Positions 16,359 through 24,975 of a stretch of 64,000 nucleotides of DNA are shown one piece after another. Source of the DNA: Albibacterium profundi (GTDB lineage: Bacteria > Bacteroidota > Bacteroidia > Sphingobacteriales > Sphingobacteriaceae). The notes below the pieces were generated by a model. It saw only the letters and a list, made by a program, of their open reading frames with translations, did no database searches and had not been told where the DNA came from. The stretch's first letter is position 1, and every line of letters begins with the position of its first letter. The position numbers and the translations under genes are program-made. The stretch lies in assembly GCF_042159835.1 (NCBI RefSeq), contig NZ_JBBVGT010000003.1, forward strand, positions 558,001 through 622,000, in the 5' to 3' direction.

Positions 16359-16889
16359 TTAATGGATACCTTTTGTTTTACGTCCAAATTTGAGCTTATA
16401 GAGTATAAAGACTAAAATAATGACAAGAATAAAACAAAAGACAAGCAAGGTCAAATACCGATTGCTTTGATTTTCTAATTCTTGGATTTGGAGATTCTGA
16501 GCTTCCTGATGTTTTTGGAGTTTACTGATGGTGTTTACATAACCGTTGATACGGTCCTTGTTTTCTTCTGCCTGATAAGAGATGAAGCTCTTCTCCATGT
16601 CTTTATAATCTAACAGAACTTTTGTCTCCTTAAAAATACGATTATCAGTCTGAACAATTTCTCGTAGGATATCAATGGAGGCTTGCATATCTTTCTTGGT
16701 TTTTAGACCAAAAATACCTGTTTTGGCTTCTAAGCTTTGATTAAACTGACCGAAGCGTGCGCTGCGCTGATCAAGTAGATCATTAACTCGCTGTCGCTGC
16801 ACCTCATAAGCAAGACTATCTTGTGCGTAACTTTGTGCATAAGAAAACGTGAAGAATAAACAGAGATATAAACTTCGATAAAAAGACAT
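16359..16889 (-). CDS. secreted/membrane-anchored coiled-coil protein of unknown function
   Basis: No family recognised. The 176-residue protein has an N-terminal signal peptide (MSFYRSLYLCLFFTFSYAQSYAQ), a long charged helical middle (residues about 25-140, rich in Glu, Gln and Lys, coiled-coil-like) and a single C-terminal membrane helix (about 147-168) followed by a short basic tail (KFGRKTKGIH). It would be anchored in the inner membrane with its coiled coil in the periplasm. Its start lies 7 bases from the SAM-hydrolase stop, so the two genes are probably co-transcribed. Confidence 0.75.
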   Translation of the reverse strand: MSFYRSLYLCLFFTFSYAQSYAQDSLAYEVQRQRVNDLLDQRSARFGQFNQSLEAKTGIFGLKTKKDMQASIDILREIVQTDNRIFKETKVLLDYKDMEKSFISYQAEENKDRINGYVNTISKLQKHQEAQNLQIQELENQSNRYLTLLVFCFILVIILVFILYKLKFGRKTKGIH

Positions 16890-16896
16890 TGTTTAT

Positions 16897-17679
16897 TTAT
16901 TTGTTTAGAAATTCTATTCGAACGACTTCGTCGGCTTTCAGTCCCAGTAAGCCGCTAGCATTCCCTTTATTGATAGCAATTTCGAGGTAATTGCTAATTC
17001 CAAAAAGACAAAGCTTTTCTCCCTCCGGAACTTCGTTGTAATGCCAGCTTAGATGACTGATAGTTTCATTGCGTTTGAAATTTAACACAAAAGGACGATC
17101 TCTCTGTACCTGTGTGAAAAGCTCTTTATGAATATTAGTAATAACATTCTGAAAGGAATCGATATAGATAACTCGTCCTCGAATAGAGTCGTCGTCTACG
17201 ATGGGCTCTAGTGTTTTCTTTTCGACCAAATTGTCAACATGCTCGCCGATTTCTGAAAGCTTTCCTCCTTTGGCTAAATGACAAGCAGCTTTGGCAAAGA
17301 TGTCTGTCAGCGGGAAGTGCAGAAACTTTAGGTCTTGTATAATTGAAATTTCTACAATCTCCTCAGGTTGATCATCAAATATCAACGAGAAAATACCATT
17401 GTCTGCACCAATAAAATAGTAACCTTTATACTTCATGGCGAGATAACGGGTCTCTTTATTATAGACCGAATCTACGCCAATGAGATGGACGGTTTTCTTA
17501 GGAAAATAGTGATAGGAGTTTTTAATGATAAAGGCTGCTTGTTGCAGATCAAAGGGTGCAATGTCATGTGAAATATCAACGATTCGAACCGCTGGCAGTA
17601 AGGAAAGCAAGCTTCCTTTTAACGCGGCCTGATAAAAATCTTTGTGTCCTAAATCTGTCGTTAAGGTTATGATACCCAT
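16897..17679 (-). CDS. SAM hydrolase / SAM hydroxide adenosyltransferase (DUF62 family)
   Basis: Members of this family split S-adenosylmethionine to adenosine and methionine using water. The 260-residue protein shows the family signature at the N-terminus, TLTTDLGHKDFYQAALKG, then DISHDI, the YYFIGADNGIFSLI segment that lines the adenosine pocket, and the C-terminal domain with the FQNVITNI segment. Length is typical. The physiological role in free-living bacteria is unclear. It is first in a short minus-strand operon with the coiled-coil membrane protein. Confidence 0.9.
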   Translation of the reverse strand: MGIITLTTDLGHKDFYQAALKGSLLSLLPAVRIVDISHDIAPFDLQQAAFIIKNSYHYFPKKTVHLIGVDSVYNKETRYLAMKYKGYYFIGADNGIFSLIFDDQPEEIVEISIIQDLKFLHFPLTDIFAKAACHLAKGGKLSEIGEHVDNLVEKKTLEPIVDDDSIRGRVIYIDSFQNVITNIHKELFTQVQRDRPFVLNFKRNETISHLSWHYNEVPEGEKLCLFGISNYLEIAINKGNASGLLGLKADEVVRIEFLNK

Positions 17680-17727
17680 TATTAAAAATATCTCCTACAG
17701 TCCGAATTCGTTTTTAATTCATCCTTG

Positions 17728-17735
17728 CAAACATA
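17728..17735 (-). promoter_or_regulatory. -7 element of the SAM hydrolase operon
   Basis: Minus-strand TATGTTTG at 17728-17735 matches TAnnTTTG and predicts a leader of about 40 bases before the ATG at 17679. No -33 TTG is evident. Confidence 0.4.
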
Positions 17736-17850
17736 AGCAGAATTATTTTGCTTTTTTTTATCCACCATTATTAGTAATCTTGCGTAAGGATTTTGCTCTG
17801 CAAATATTCAATTTTTATTGCATATAATTAACCCAACAAAAGACATTAAT

Positions 17851-18807
17851 TTGAGCGAAGTAAAGATTAATCTGGAACAGGTAGACCCCTCAGTTTTGTG
17901 GGGACCTGAAAATGAAAACTTTGAACTAATCAGAAAGCAGTTTCCAAAGTTAAAAATGGTGGCCCGCGGGACCGATTTTAAAGTGTTAGGAGATATCAAC
18001 GAGTTAGCGACTTTCCAGAGTTATTTTCAATCCATCTTAGCTCACGTAGAAAAATTTAACCGATTGAATCCGCATGACATCGAAAATATTTTTGATATAA
18101 AGAAAAGCGACGGGGAAGAGAAGACAGAGGAGCCAAGTTCAAAAGGCGGTGAGGAGCCTCTAGTATTTGGTGCAAATGGCTTGATTATCAAAGCACGAAC
18201 ACCGAACCAACGGAAGATGGCTGATAGTATTACGAAAAATGATATACTTTTTGCTATCGGTCCGGCCGGTACAGGGAAAACTTATACCGCGGTTGCTTTA
18301 GCGGTGAGAGCATTAAAAAACAAGGAGGTTAAGCGGATCATACTGACTCGTCCAGCGGTAGAGGCGGGGGAGAACTTAGGCTTTCTTCCGGGAGATTTGA
18401 AGGAAAAAGTGGATCCTTACTTAAGACCCCTTTATGATGCTCTAGATGATATGATTCCCACGGAGCGTCTAAAATATATGCTTGAGAACCGAGTGATCGA
18501 AGTGGCTCCTTTGGCTTTTATGCGCGGTAGGACCCTCGATAACTGCTTTGTTATTTTGGATGAAGCTCAAAATGCCACAGACCTTCAGTTAAAGATGTTC
18601 TTAACAAGAATGGGACCTACGGCGAAGTTCATTGTCACAGGAGACGTGACACAAATTGATTTGCCGAAAAAGCAGCAGTCTGGGTTAAACACAGCCATAA
18701 AACTATTAGATAATATAGAAGGGATCGATATCATTTATTTAAGTGGATCGGACGTGGTTCGCCATAAATTGGTTCGTAGAATTCTTGCCGCATACGGAGA
18801 TATTTAG
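17851..18807 (+). CDS. phoH: PhoH family P-loop ATPase
   Basis: Cytoplasmic ATPase linked to RNA metabolism. The N-terminal part (about 110 residues) is the KH-like region of PhoH-like proteins. The C-terminal part is the helicase-like ATPase with Walker A GPAGTGKTYTA, TRPAVEAGE, Walker B FVILDEAQN and VTGDVTQIDLP. The start is a choice between two TTG codons, 17818 and 17851. The second gives LSEVKINLEQVDPSVLWGPE, which matches the usual N-terminus of Bacteroidota homologues, so it is used here (318 aa). purC follows after 8 bases, indicating co-transcription. Confidence 0.9.
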   Translation: MSEVKINLEQVDPSVLWGPENENFELIRKQFPKLKMVARGTDFKVLGDINELATFQSYFQSILAHVEKFNRLNPHDIENIFDIKKSDGEEKTEEPSSKGGEEPLVFGANGLIIKARTPNQRKMADSITKNDILFAIGPAGTGKTYTAVALAVRALKNKEVKRIILTRPAVEAGENLGFLPGDLKEKVDPYLRPLYDALDDMIPTERLKYMLENRVIEVAPLAFMRGRTLDNCFVILDEAQNATDLQLKMFLTRMGPTAKFIVTGDVTQIDLPKKQQSGLNTAIKLLDNIEGIDIIYLSGSDVVRHKLVRRILAAYGDI

Positions 18808-18815
18808 AAGAAAAA

Positions 18816-19769
18816 ATGAACGCATTAAAGGAAACAAAATTTGTACTACCGCAACAAACTGCCTTCTACAAAGGTAAAGTGCGAGATGTGTATACGATTG
18901 CAGATAGTTATCTGGTAATGGTGGTTAGCGATCGAATATCAGCATTCGATGTAGTATTACCCAGAGCAATACCTTATAAGGGGCAGGTGTTGAACCTGAT
19001 TGCTGCTAAATCGTTGAAAGCGACAGAAGATATTTTACCTAATTGGCTATTAGACGTACCAGATCCCGCAGTGAGTATTGGTCGGATTTGCGAGCCCTTT
19101 AAGGTCGAGATGGTTATTAGAGCTTATTTGTCGGGGCACGCATGGCGGGAATATCAGACAGGAAAACGCGAAATCTGTGGTGAACTGCTTCCGGACAACA
19201 TGAATGAGAATGATCGATTGCCAAAACCCATCATCACACCGAGTACAAAGGCTTATGTAGGTCACGATGAGGATATTTCAGGTAAAGAAATAATCGATCA
19301 AGGTATTGTTAGTAAGTCCGATTATCAAAAGCTTGTTGATTATACCGAAAGGTTATTTGAAAGAGGGACAGAAGAGGCTGCGAAAAGAGGACTTATTTTG
19401 GTTGACACGAAATATGAGTTTGGTAAGATTCGTGATCAAATATATTTAATTGACGAAATTCATACACCCGATTCATCACGGTATTTTTACGAAGACACTT
19501 ATCAGCAGTTACAGGATCGGGGGGAGCCCCAACGTCAACTTTCTAAAGAGTTCGTTCGTAAATGGTTAATTGAAAATGATTTTCAAGGTAAAGAAGGACA
19601 GGTTATACCGGAGATGACAGATGAAATTGTTCAGTCGATTTCTGAGCGCTATATTGAGCTATATGAACACATTATCGGTGAAAAATTCATCTACCCGGAT
19701 GAAGAGGATGTTAATAATCGAGTAGAAAAGAGTATATTAGAGTCGTTAAAAAAAATAGCAAAAAGTTAA
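18816..19769 (+). CDS. purC: phosphoribosylaminoimidazole-succinocarboxamide synthase
   Basis: Joins CAIR and aspartate with ATP to give SAICAR in purine synthesis. The 317-residue protein has the N-terminal YKGKVRDVY nucleotide loop, VVSDRISAFDVVLP, the FKVEMVIRAYLSGHAWREY block and LVDTKYEFG. It belongs to the longer (about 300 aa) class also found in yeast rather than the 240-residue E. coli type. It sits in a tight forward run phoH-purC-STAS-rnz with gaps of 8 to 13 bases. Confidence 0.97.
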   Translation: MNALKETKFVLPQQTAFYKGKVRDVYTIADSYLVMVVSDRISAFDVVLPRAIPYKGQVLNLIAAKSLKATEDILPNWLLDVPDPAVSIGRICEPFKVEMVIRAYLSGHAWREYQTGKREICGELLPDNMNENDRLPKPIITPSTKAYVGHDEDISGKEIIDQGIVSKSDYQKLVDYTERLFERGTEEAAKRGLILVDTKYEFGKIRDQIYLIDEIHTPDSSRYFYEDTYQQLQDRGEPQRQLSKEFVRKWLIENDFQGKEGQVIPEMTDEIVQSISERYIELYEHIIGEKFIYPDEEDVNNRVEKSILESLKKIAKS

Positions 19770-19782
19770 TAGATATAGCAGC

Positions 19783-20169
19783 ATGAAATTTACAATTGAT
19801 AGACACGAACGTTATGTTGTGTTAAAGCCTCATGAGAAGGTTTTGGATGGAAATGCGGCTCCGCAGGTTAAGTCAGAATTTGTACGAATCAACACAGATG
19901 GACAACGAAATATCGTGCTCGATCTTTCTGAAGTTGAAACCATTGATTCTTCAGGGCTTCGGTCGGCATTGATGGCACATAGAATGTGTAAAGCACTTGG
20001 TGGAATTTTCATACTGGCTAACGCTAATGAAGCTATCACCCAATTAATCAAACTCTGTAAGCTTGAAGAGGCTCTAGTGTCTGTGCCAACAATACAAGAG
20101 GCGGAAGATATCGTGTTCATGGAAGAGATTGAGAAAGAGTTTCGCGGATTTTCGACCTCCGAGGAGTAA
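19783..20169 (+). CDS. STAS-domain protein, anti-sigma factor antagonist type
   Basis: A single 128-residue STAS domain resembling SpoIIAA/RsbV. The signature LSEVETIDSSGLRSAL contains the serine that is phosphorylated in characterised antagonists (DSSGL). No anti-sigma kinase or sigma factor gene is nearby, so partner and role are open. The C-terminal 20 residues are acidic. It lies between purC and RNase Z with gaps of about 13 bases and is likely part of that transcript. Confidence 0.88.
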   Translation: MKFTIDRHERYVVLKPHEKVLDGNAAPQVKSEFVRINTDGQRNIVLDLSEVETIDSSGLRSALMAHRMCKALGGIFILANANEAITQLIKLCKLEEALVSVPTIQEAEDIVFMEEIEKEFRGFSTSEE

Positions 20170-20181
20170 TCGACTTTGTAC

Positions 20182-21099
20182 ATGATGTTTGATTTAACCA
20201 TATTGGGCAGCAACTCAGCAACTCCAGCCTATGGAAGAAATCAGACATCACAAATCCTATCCATTGAAAATAGACTGTACCTGATCGACTGTGGGGAAGG
20301 TACTCAGTTGCAGCTAATAAGATACGGAATAAAACCCTCTCGTATTAAGCATATCTTTATTAGTCACCTGCACGGTGACCACTATTTGGGTTTAGTCGGT
20401 TTACTTTCGTCGATGCACTTAGGCGGAAGGAAAGACGAACTGTCGATTTACGGGCCACCGGCACTCAAAGAAATTATAGATATTCATTTGTTGTATTCGG
20501 ATACACGCCTTCGATACCCCGTTCATTTTATTCCAACAGTGGACGATGAAGAACGAGTTATCCTTCAGAATGAACATATTACTGTTCGCAGTTTTCCATT
20601 GAATCACCGAATTCCATGCACCGGTTTTCGTTTTGATGAGCCCCCCCCGCTCGCTAAGATCAATCGCGATGTGTGCGATGAGCTCAATATCCCATCTCAC
20701 CTTTTTTCGGAAATAAAGAAAGGGGGAGATTATATCGATGAAAATGGTACTATACACCAGCATACTGATTTAACACTCCCTCCAAAAGCACCCCGGAGTT
20801 ACGCATACTGTTCGGATACACTTAATTCGGGAGTATATTTTTCTTCTATAGAAAATGTAAGCTTGCTGTATCATGAAGCTACTTTTTTGCATGGTATGCT
20901 TGTACGTGCACAGGAAACTTATCATACTACTGCGTTGGAAGCCGGACAAATAGCGCTAAAAGTGGGAGCAAAAAAGTTATTAATAGGACATTTCTCGGCG
21001 AGATACCGCGAACTGAGCCCATTGTTAGAGGAGTGTCGATCGATTTTCCCTAATTCGCACCTAGCAACGGAAGGAAGAATGTATCATATCGAAAACTGA
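20182..21099 (+). CDS. rnz: ribonuclease Z
   Basis: Metallo-beta-lactamase-fold endonuclease that trims tRNA 3' ends. The zinc motif SHLHGDHYLGL (HxHxDH), the N-terminal ILGSNSATPA, the CGEGTQLQL segment, HEATF and the late GHFSARY are all present. About 305 aa is the normal bacterial length. Several start codons are possible (TTG 20176, ATG 20182, ATG 20185). ATG 20182 or 20185 fits homologues, which begin just before the 'ILGS' strand. The 3' end overlaps the convergent thioesterase gene by 16 bases. Confidence 0.95.
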   Translation: MMFDLTILGSNSATPAYGRNQTSQILSIENRLYLIDCGEGTQLQLIRYGIKPSRIKHIFISHLHGDHYLGLVGLLSSMHLGGRKDELSIYGPPALKEIIDIHLLYSDTRLRYPVHFIPTVDDEERVILQNEHITVRSFPLNHRIPCTGFRFDEPPPLAKINRDVCDELNIPSHLFSEIKKGGDYIDENGTIHQHTDLTLPPKAPRSYAYCSDTLNSGVYFSSIENVSLLYHEATFLHGMLVRAQETYHTTALEAGQIALKVGAKKLLIGHFSARYRELSPLLEECRSIFPNSHLATEGRMYHIEN

Positions 21100-21497
21100 T
21101 CAATCATCGTTTGGGTAACTTTCGCTGATTTGCCTGTCTTGATGTCAATCAGGACGTAGTCAAACCAACCATCACAGGCGACTTTTCCGGTTTCTTTGAT
21201 TGTAATTTCGAAGCTGACACGGCAACCTTTAGAATTCATACTTTCTATACCAGTTTCGACACTGAATTCTTTGCCCATAGTTAATGCTCTTTTATAATCT
21301 ACATGAGCAGTTCGAACGACCCAGCCATATCCCGAGTCGATAAACTCTTCCATGCTGACACCGTAACAATCTCTCATTTGGTCATAGCGTGCAGCCAGTA
21401 CATAGTCAAAATATTTACTGTTATGGACATGTTGAAACATATCGATGTCATCGGGGCGAACACGATAAGAAGTAGAGAAACGTGAATATGTCTTCAT
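21084..21497 (-). CDS. acyl-CoA thioesterase, 4HBT/YbgC-like hotdog fold
   Basis: A 137-residue single hotdog domain. The motif DIDMFQHVHNSKYFDYVLAA contains the conserved Asp and the HxxN(x)Y pattern of 4-hydroxybenzoyl-CoA-thioesterase-like enzymes such as YbgC and FadM. It would hydrolyse acyl-CoA in the cytoplasm; the substrate is unknown. It is convergent with rnz, overlapping by 16 bases, and divergent from rpsO. Confidence 0.88.
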   Translation of the reverse strand: MKTYSRFSTSYRVRPDDIDMFQHVHNSKYFDYVLAARYDQMRDCYGVSMEEFIDSGYGWVVRTAHVDYKRALTMGKEFSVETGIESMNSKGCRVSFEITIKETGKVACDGWFDYVLIDIKTGKSAKVTQTMIDQFSI

Positions 21498-21530
21498 TCA
21501 ACCAAAATTAAAAATTAATTACTCAATTCA

Positions 21531-21560
21531 TTGTATTTTAATATATAAAGACTATTTTTG
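21531..21560 (+). promoter_or_regulatory. Bacteroidota-type promoter of rpsO
   Basis: TTG at 21531-21533, a 19-base spacer and TATTTTTG at 21553-21560 match the consensus exactly. The predicted leader of rpsO mRNA is about 35 bases. Confidence 0.7.
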
Positions 21561-21600
21561 CACTAAAATTTATTAATCACACTTTAATATTATTCAGGTA

Positions 21601-21879
21601 ATGTATTTAAGTAAAGAGTACAAAGCGGATATTTTTAAAAAATTCGCTGAATCAGAAACCAATACGGGATCTGCGGAAGGCCAAGTTGCCTTGTTCACTC
21701 ATCGTATTGCTCATTTAACTGAGCATTTAAAGAAAAACAGAAAAGATTTTTCTACTCAGTTAGCACTTCAAAGATTGGTTGGTAAACGTCGTTCTTTATT
21801 AGCGTATCTTTATAAAAAAGATATTGAAAGGTATCGTGCGATTATCAAAGCCTTAAAACTGAGAGATATTATCAAATAG
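21601..21879 (+). CDS. rpsO: 30S ribosomal protein S15
   Basis: Small-subunit protein that binds the central domain of 16S rRNA. The 92-residue protein shows the family blocks NTGSAEGQVALFTHRIAHLTEHL and KDFSTQLALQRLVGKRRSLLAYL. It is preceded by a strong promoter, followed by a hairpin terminator and then by pnp. The rpsO-pnp order is the common bacterial arrangement, and the terminator between them suggests partly independent expression. Confidence 0.98.
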   Translation: MYLSKEYKADIFKKFAESETNTGSAEGQVALFTHRIAHLTEHLKKNRKDFSTQLALQRLVGKRRSLLAYLYKKDIERYRAIIKALKLRDIIK

Positions 21880-21898
21880 AAATCAGTGAAATTTTGAG

Positions 21899-21930
21899 AA
21901 AGCCATCCCAAATCGGAGATGGCTTTTTAT
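21899..21930 (+). terminator. intrinsic terminator after rpsO
   Basis: A 9-bp stem AAAGCCATC (21899-21907) / GATGGCTTT (21918-21926) with a 10-base loop runs into a T-rich tract. It lies 20 bases after the rpsO stop. Confidence 0.8.
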
Positions 21931-22001
21931 TTTTAAAAATAGTAAAATTTATATATTAGACTGATACGGCAGAAAGATGAAACCGTATTTATTGAGACAA
22001 A

Positions 22002-24131
22002 ATGAGTTACACAGAAATTAAAACATCATTCGATTTAGGCGACGGTCGCCTGGTTGAAATCTCCACCGGAAAGATGGCAAAACAAGCTGATGGTTCCGTA
22101 GTGGTAAAACAAGGTGATACCATGCTTTTGGCAACTGTAGTATCGGCAAAAGAAGCGAAACCAGGAACCGATTTTTTACCTCTTTCGGTTGATTATCAAG
22201 AGAAATATGCATCAACTGGTCGCATTCCGGGAGGGTTCTTGCGCCGTGAAGCCCGTTTATCAGACTATGAAGTATTAATATCACGATTAGTAGATAGAGC
22301 ATTGCGTCCATTGTTCCCAGAAGACTATCACGCTGATACGCAAGTAATGATCAGTTTGATATCTGCTGATAAAAATATTATGCCTGATGCGTTAGCAGGT
22401 TTAGCTGCATCAGCTGCGCTATCGGTTTCCGATATACCTTTTAATGGCCCAATATCTGAGGTTCGTGTAGCAAAGATTGATGGCCAATTGGTTATTAACC
22501 CTACAGTTGCCGACTTAGAACGCTCCACACTGGAGTTCATTGTGGCGGGTTCTGCGGATGATATTGGCATGGTTGAAGGAGAGGCTAATGAGATTTCAGA
22601 AGAAGAAATGCTCGAGGCAATAGAGTTTGCTCACAAAGCAATCAAAGTTCAAGTTCAGGCTCAAAACGAACTCGCTGAACTAGTTGGCAAGAAGGTGAAG
22701 AGAGAATATTCTCATGAACCATCGAACCCTGAGCTACGCGAAACTATTTATGCAGCAGCCTATGATCGTGTATATGAAGTTGCTAAGTCAGGTTTGTCGA
22801 AAAAAGAACGTTCTTCTAAGTTCAAAGAAATTGAAGCCGAGTTCCTTACAGATGAGGAAATGGACGATGATACGATTTTCTTAACTAAAAAATATTTCCA
22901 CGACGTTCAGTCGGACGCTGTCAGGAATTTAGTGTTAAACGAAGGTATTCGTTTGGATGGTAGAAACACCCGTACCGTGAGACCAATATGGAGCGAAGTA
23001 GATTATCTTCCTGCAGCACATGGGTCCGCTGTATTTACAAGAGGGGAGACTCAATCACTTACTTCTGTTACTTTAGGCGCGAAGGACGATGAGCAAATTA
23101 TAGATGGTGCGTTCATCCACGGATATAACAAATTTATGCTGCACTATAACTTCCCGGCATTCTCGGTGGGTGAAGTTAGACCGAACAGAGGTCCAGGACG
23201 TAGAGAGGTAGGACACGGTAACCTTGCTATGCGTTCGTTGAAAAAAGTATTACCTGGGGGGGATGATAATCCCTACACAATTCGTGTAGTTTCTGACATT
23301 CTTGAATCAAATGGTTCATCTTCGATGGCTACTGTTTGTGCAGGTTCACTCGCTCTAATGGACGCTGGGATTAAAATTAGTTCTCCTGTATCCGGTATAG
23401 CAATGGGATTGATCATGGATGAGGAAACTGGCAAATATGCTGTATTGAGTGACATTTTAGGTGATGAGGATCATTTAGGTGATATGGATTTTAAAGTGAC
23501 GGGTACTGAAAAAGGTATTGTTGCTTGTCAGATGGACCTAAAAATCAATGGCTTAAAATGGGAAGTTCTAACGGAAGCTTTAAATCAATCGAAAGAAGCG
23601 CGTCTACATATTTTAGGAGAGATGTTAAAAACAATAGATGCACCTCGCGAGGATTATAAACCACACGCTCCGCGAATTGTTAGCTTCTCAATCGATAAAG
23701 AGTTTATTGGTGCTGTGATTGGGCCGGGTGGTAAGATTATCCAAGAGATGCAACGTGAAACCGGTGCAACTATTTCAATTGAAGAAGTAGATAACAAAGG
23801 TGTTGTTCAAGTTTTTGCAGATAACAAGCAAGCTATTGATGATGCAGTTGGACGTATTAAGAATATAGTTGCGAAACCAGAGGTGGGCGAAGTTTACGAA
23901 GGTAAAGTGAAAACCATTATGCCTTTTGGTGCATTTATTGAAATCATGCCTGGTAAAGATGGTTTACTCCATATTTCTGAAATTGACTGGAAGCGTTTTG
24001 AAACTATGGATGGTATATTTGAAGTTGGAGATATAGTGAAAGTAAAATTGCTAGATATCGACAAACAAGGTAAATTAAAATTATCTAGAAAAGTATTACT
24101 TCCAAGACCAGAAAAAAACGAATCAAAATGA
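22002..24131 (+). CDS. pnp: polyribonucleotide nucleotidyltransferase (PNPase)
   Basis: Phosphorolytic 3'-5' exoribonuclease, the trimeric core of RNA degradation. The 709-residue protein has two RNase PH domains separated by a helical domain. The catalytic segment includes FPAFSVGEVRPNRGPGRREVGHG. A KH domain (GAVIGPGGKIIQEM) near residues 560-620 and an S1 domain (GKVKTIMPFGAFIEIMPGKDG) near 625-700 follow. Length is normal. The stop codon overlaps the rpe start (ATGA), indicating translational coupling. Confidence 0.98.
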   Translation: MSYTEIKTSFDLGDGRLVEISTGKMAKQADGSVVVKQGDTMLLATVVSAKEAKPGTDFLPLSVDYQEKYASTGRIPGGFLRREARLSDYEVLISRLVDRALRPLFPEDYHADTQVMISLISADKNIMPDALAGLAASAALSVSDIPFNGPISEVRVAKIDGQLVINPTVADLERSTLEFIVAGSADDIGMVEGEANEISEEEMLEAIEFAHKAIKVQVQAQNELAELVGKKVKREYSHEPSNPELRETIYAAAYDRVYEVAKSGLSKKERSSKFKEIEAEFLTDEEMDDDTIFLTKKYFHDVQSDAVRNLVLNEGIRLDGRNTRTVRPIWSEVDYLPAAHGSAVFTRGETQSLTSVTLGAKDDEQIIDGAFIHGYNKFMLHYNFPAFSVGEVRPNRGPGRREVGHGNLAMRSLKKVLPGGDDNPYTIRVVSDILESNGSSSMATVCAGSLALMDAGIKISSPVSGIAMGLIMDEETGKYAVLSDILGDEDHLGDMDFKVTGTEKGIVACQMDLKINGLKWEVLTEALNQSKEARLHILGEMLKTIDAPREDYKPHAPRIVSFSIDKEFIGAVIGPGGKIIQEMQRETGATISIEEVDNKGVVQVFADNKQAIDDAVGRIKNIVAKPEVGEVYEGKVKTIMPFGAFIEIMPGKDGLLHISEIDWKRFETMDGIFEVGDIVKVKLLDIDKQGKLKLSRKVLLPRPEKNESK

Positions 24132-24799
24132 AACATCTGATTGCTCCTTCTGTATTATCAGCAGATTTTGCTAATCTAAAAGAAGATATCGATATGATCA
24201 ATCGCAGTAAAGCTGATTGGTTCCATATCGATATCATGGACGGTGTATTTGTACCGAATATCTCCTTTGGTTTTCCTGTATTGGCTTCAATTAATCATTA
24301 TGCCAGCAAGCCGCTAGATGTACATCTGATGATTGTGGATCCGGACCGCTATTTACAGCAGTTTAAAGATGCAGGTGCTGAGGTTATTACGGTTCATTAT
24401 GAGGCCTGTACACATCTTCACAGGACAGTTCAAGCTATAAAAGGTTTGGGTTGTAAAGCTGGCGTAGCATTAAACCCACATACGCCGGTGTCGGTCTTAA
24501 CGGAGATTATAGAAGATTTAGACTTGGTGCTAATCATGTCTGTTAATCCTGGTTTTGGCGGTCAGAAGTTTATAGAGAATACCTATCAAAAGATACGTCA
24601 ACTCCGATTATTGGCTAGTGAAAGAAATGAAAATCTATTAATTGAAGTTGATGGCGGTGTTAATCAGCACAATGTTCTTGCTCTACTGAAAGCTGGTGTC
24701 GATGTATTGGTTGCTGGAAATGCTGTTTTTGCTTCGGATGAGCCGGAGAAGACAATAGAAGAAATGAAGAAGGTATCCCTGGATAGTATCTCCGTTTGA
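24128..24799 (+). CDS. rpe: ribulose-phosphate 3-epimerase
   Basis: Interconverts ribulose-5-phosphate and xylulose-5-phosphate in the pentose phosphate pathway. TIM-barrel protein of 223 residues with the signatures HIDIMDGVFVPNISFG, VHLMI, SVNPGFGGQKF, EVDGGVN and VAGNAVF. The catalytic aspartates lie in IDIMDG and EVDGG. The start overlaps the pnp stop by 4 bases. A strong terminator follows. Confidence 0.97.
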   Translation: MKHLIAPSVLSADFANLKEDIDMINRSKADWFHIDIMDGVFVPNISFGFPVLASINHYASKPLDVHLMIVDPDRYLQQFKDAGAEVITVHYEACTHLHRTVQAIKGLGCKAGVALNPHTPVSVLTEIIEDLDLVLIMSVNPGFGGQKFIENTYQKIRQLRLLASERNENLLIEVDGGVNQHNVLALLKAGVDVLVAGNAVFASDEPEKTIEEMKKVSLDSISV

Positions 24800-24825
24800 T
24801 ATTTTCTAATAAAGAATACAGATGA

Positions 24826-24853
24826 AGCGGAGAATTAATTCTCCGCTTTTTTT
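24826..24853 (+). terminator. intrinsic terminator after rpe
   Basis: A perfect 22-base palindrome from 24826 to 24847 (arm AGCGGAGAATT) is followed by a run of seven or more T. It ends the rpsO/pnp/rpe region. Confidence 0.85.
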
Positions 24854-24975
24854 ATTGAATTTTTTCATCATTACATTTAAATTGTGATTACATTCGCAAT
24901 TTTACTGCACTTATAATGAAAAGATGAAAATAAATATTTATTTTTATCAAAAATTTTATTTAACCTCATATACAT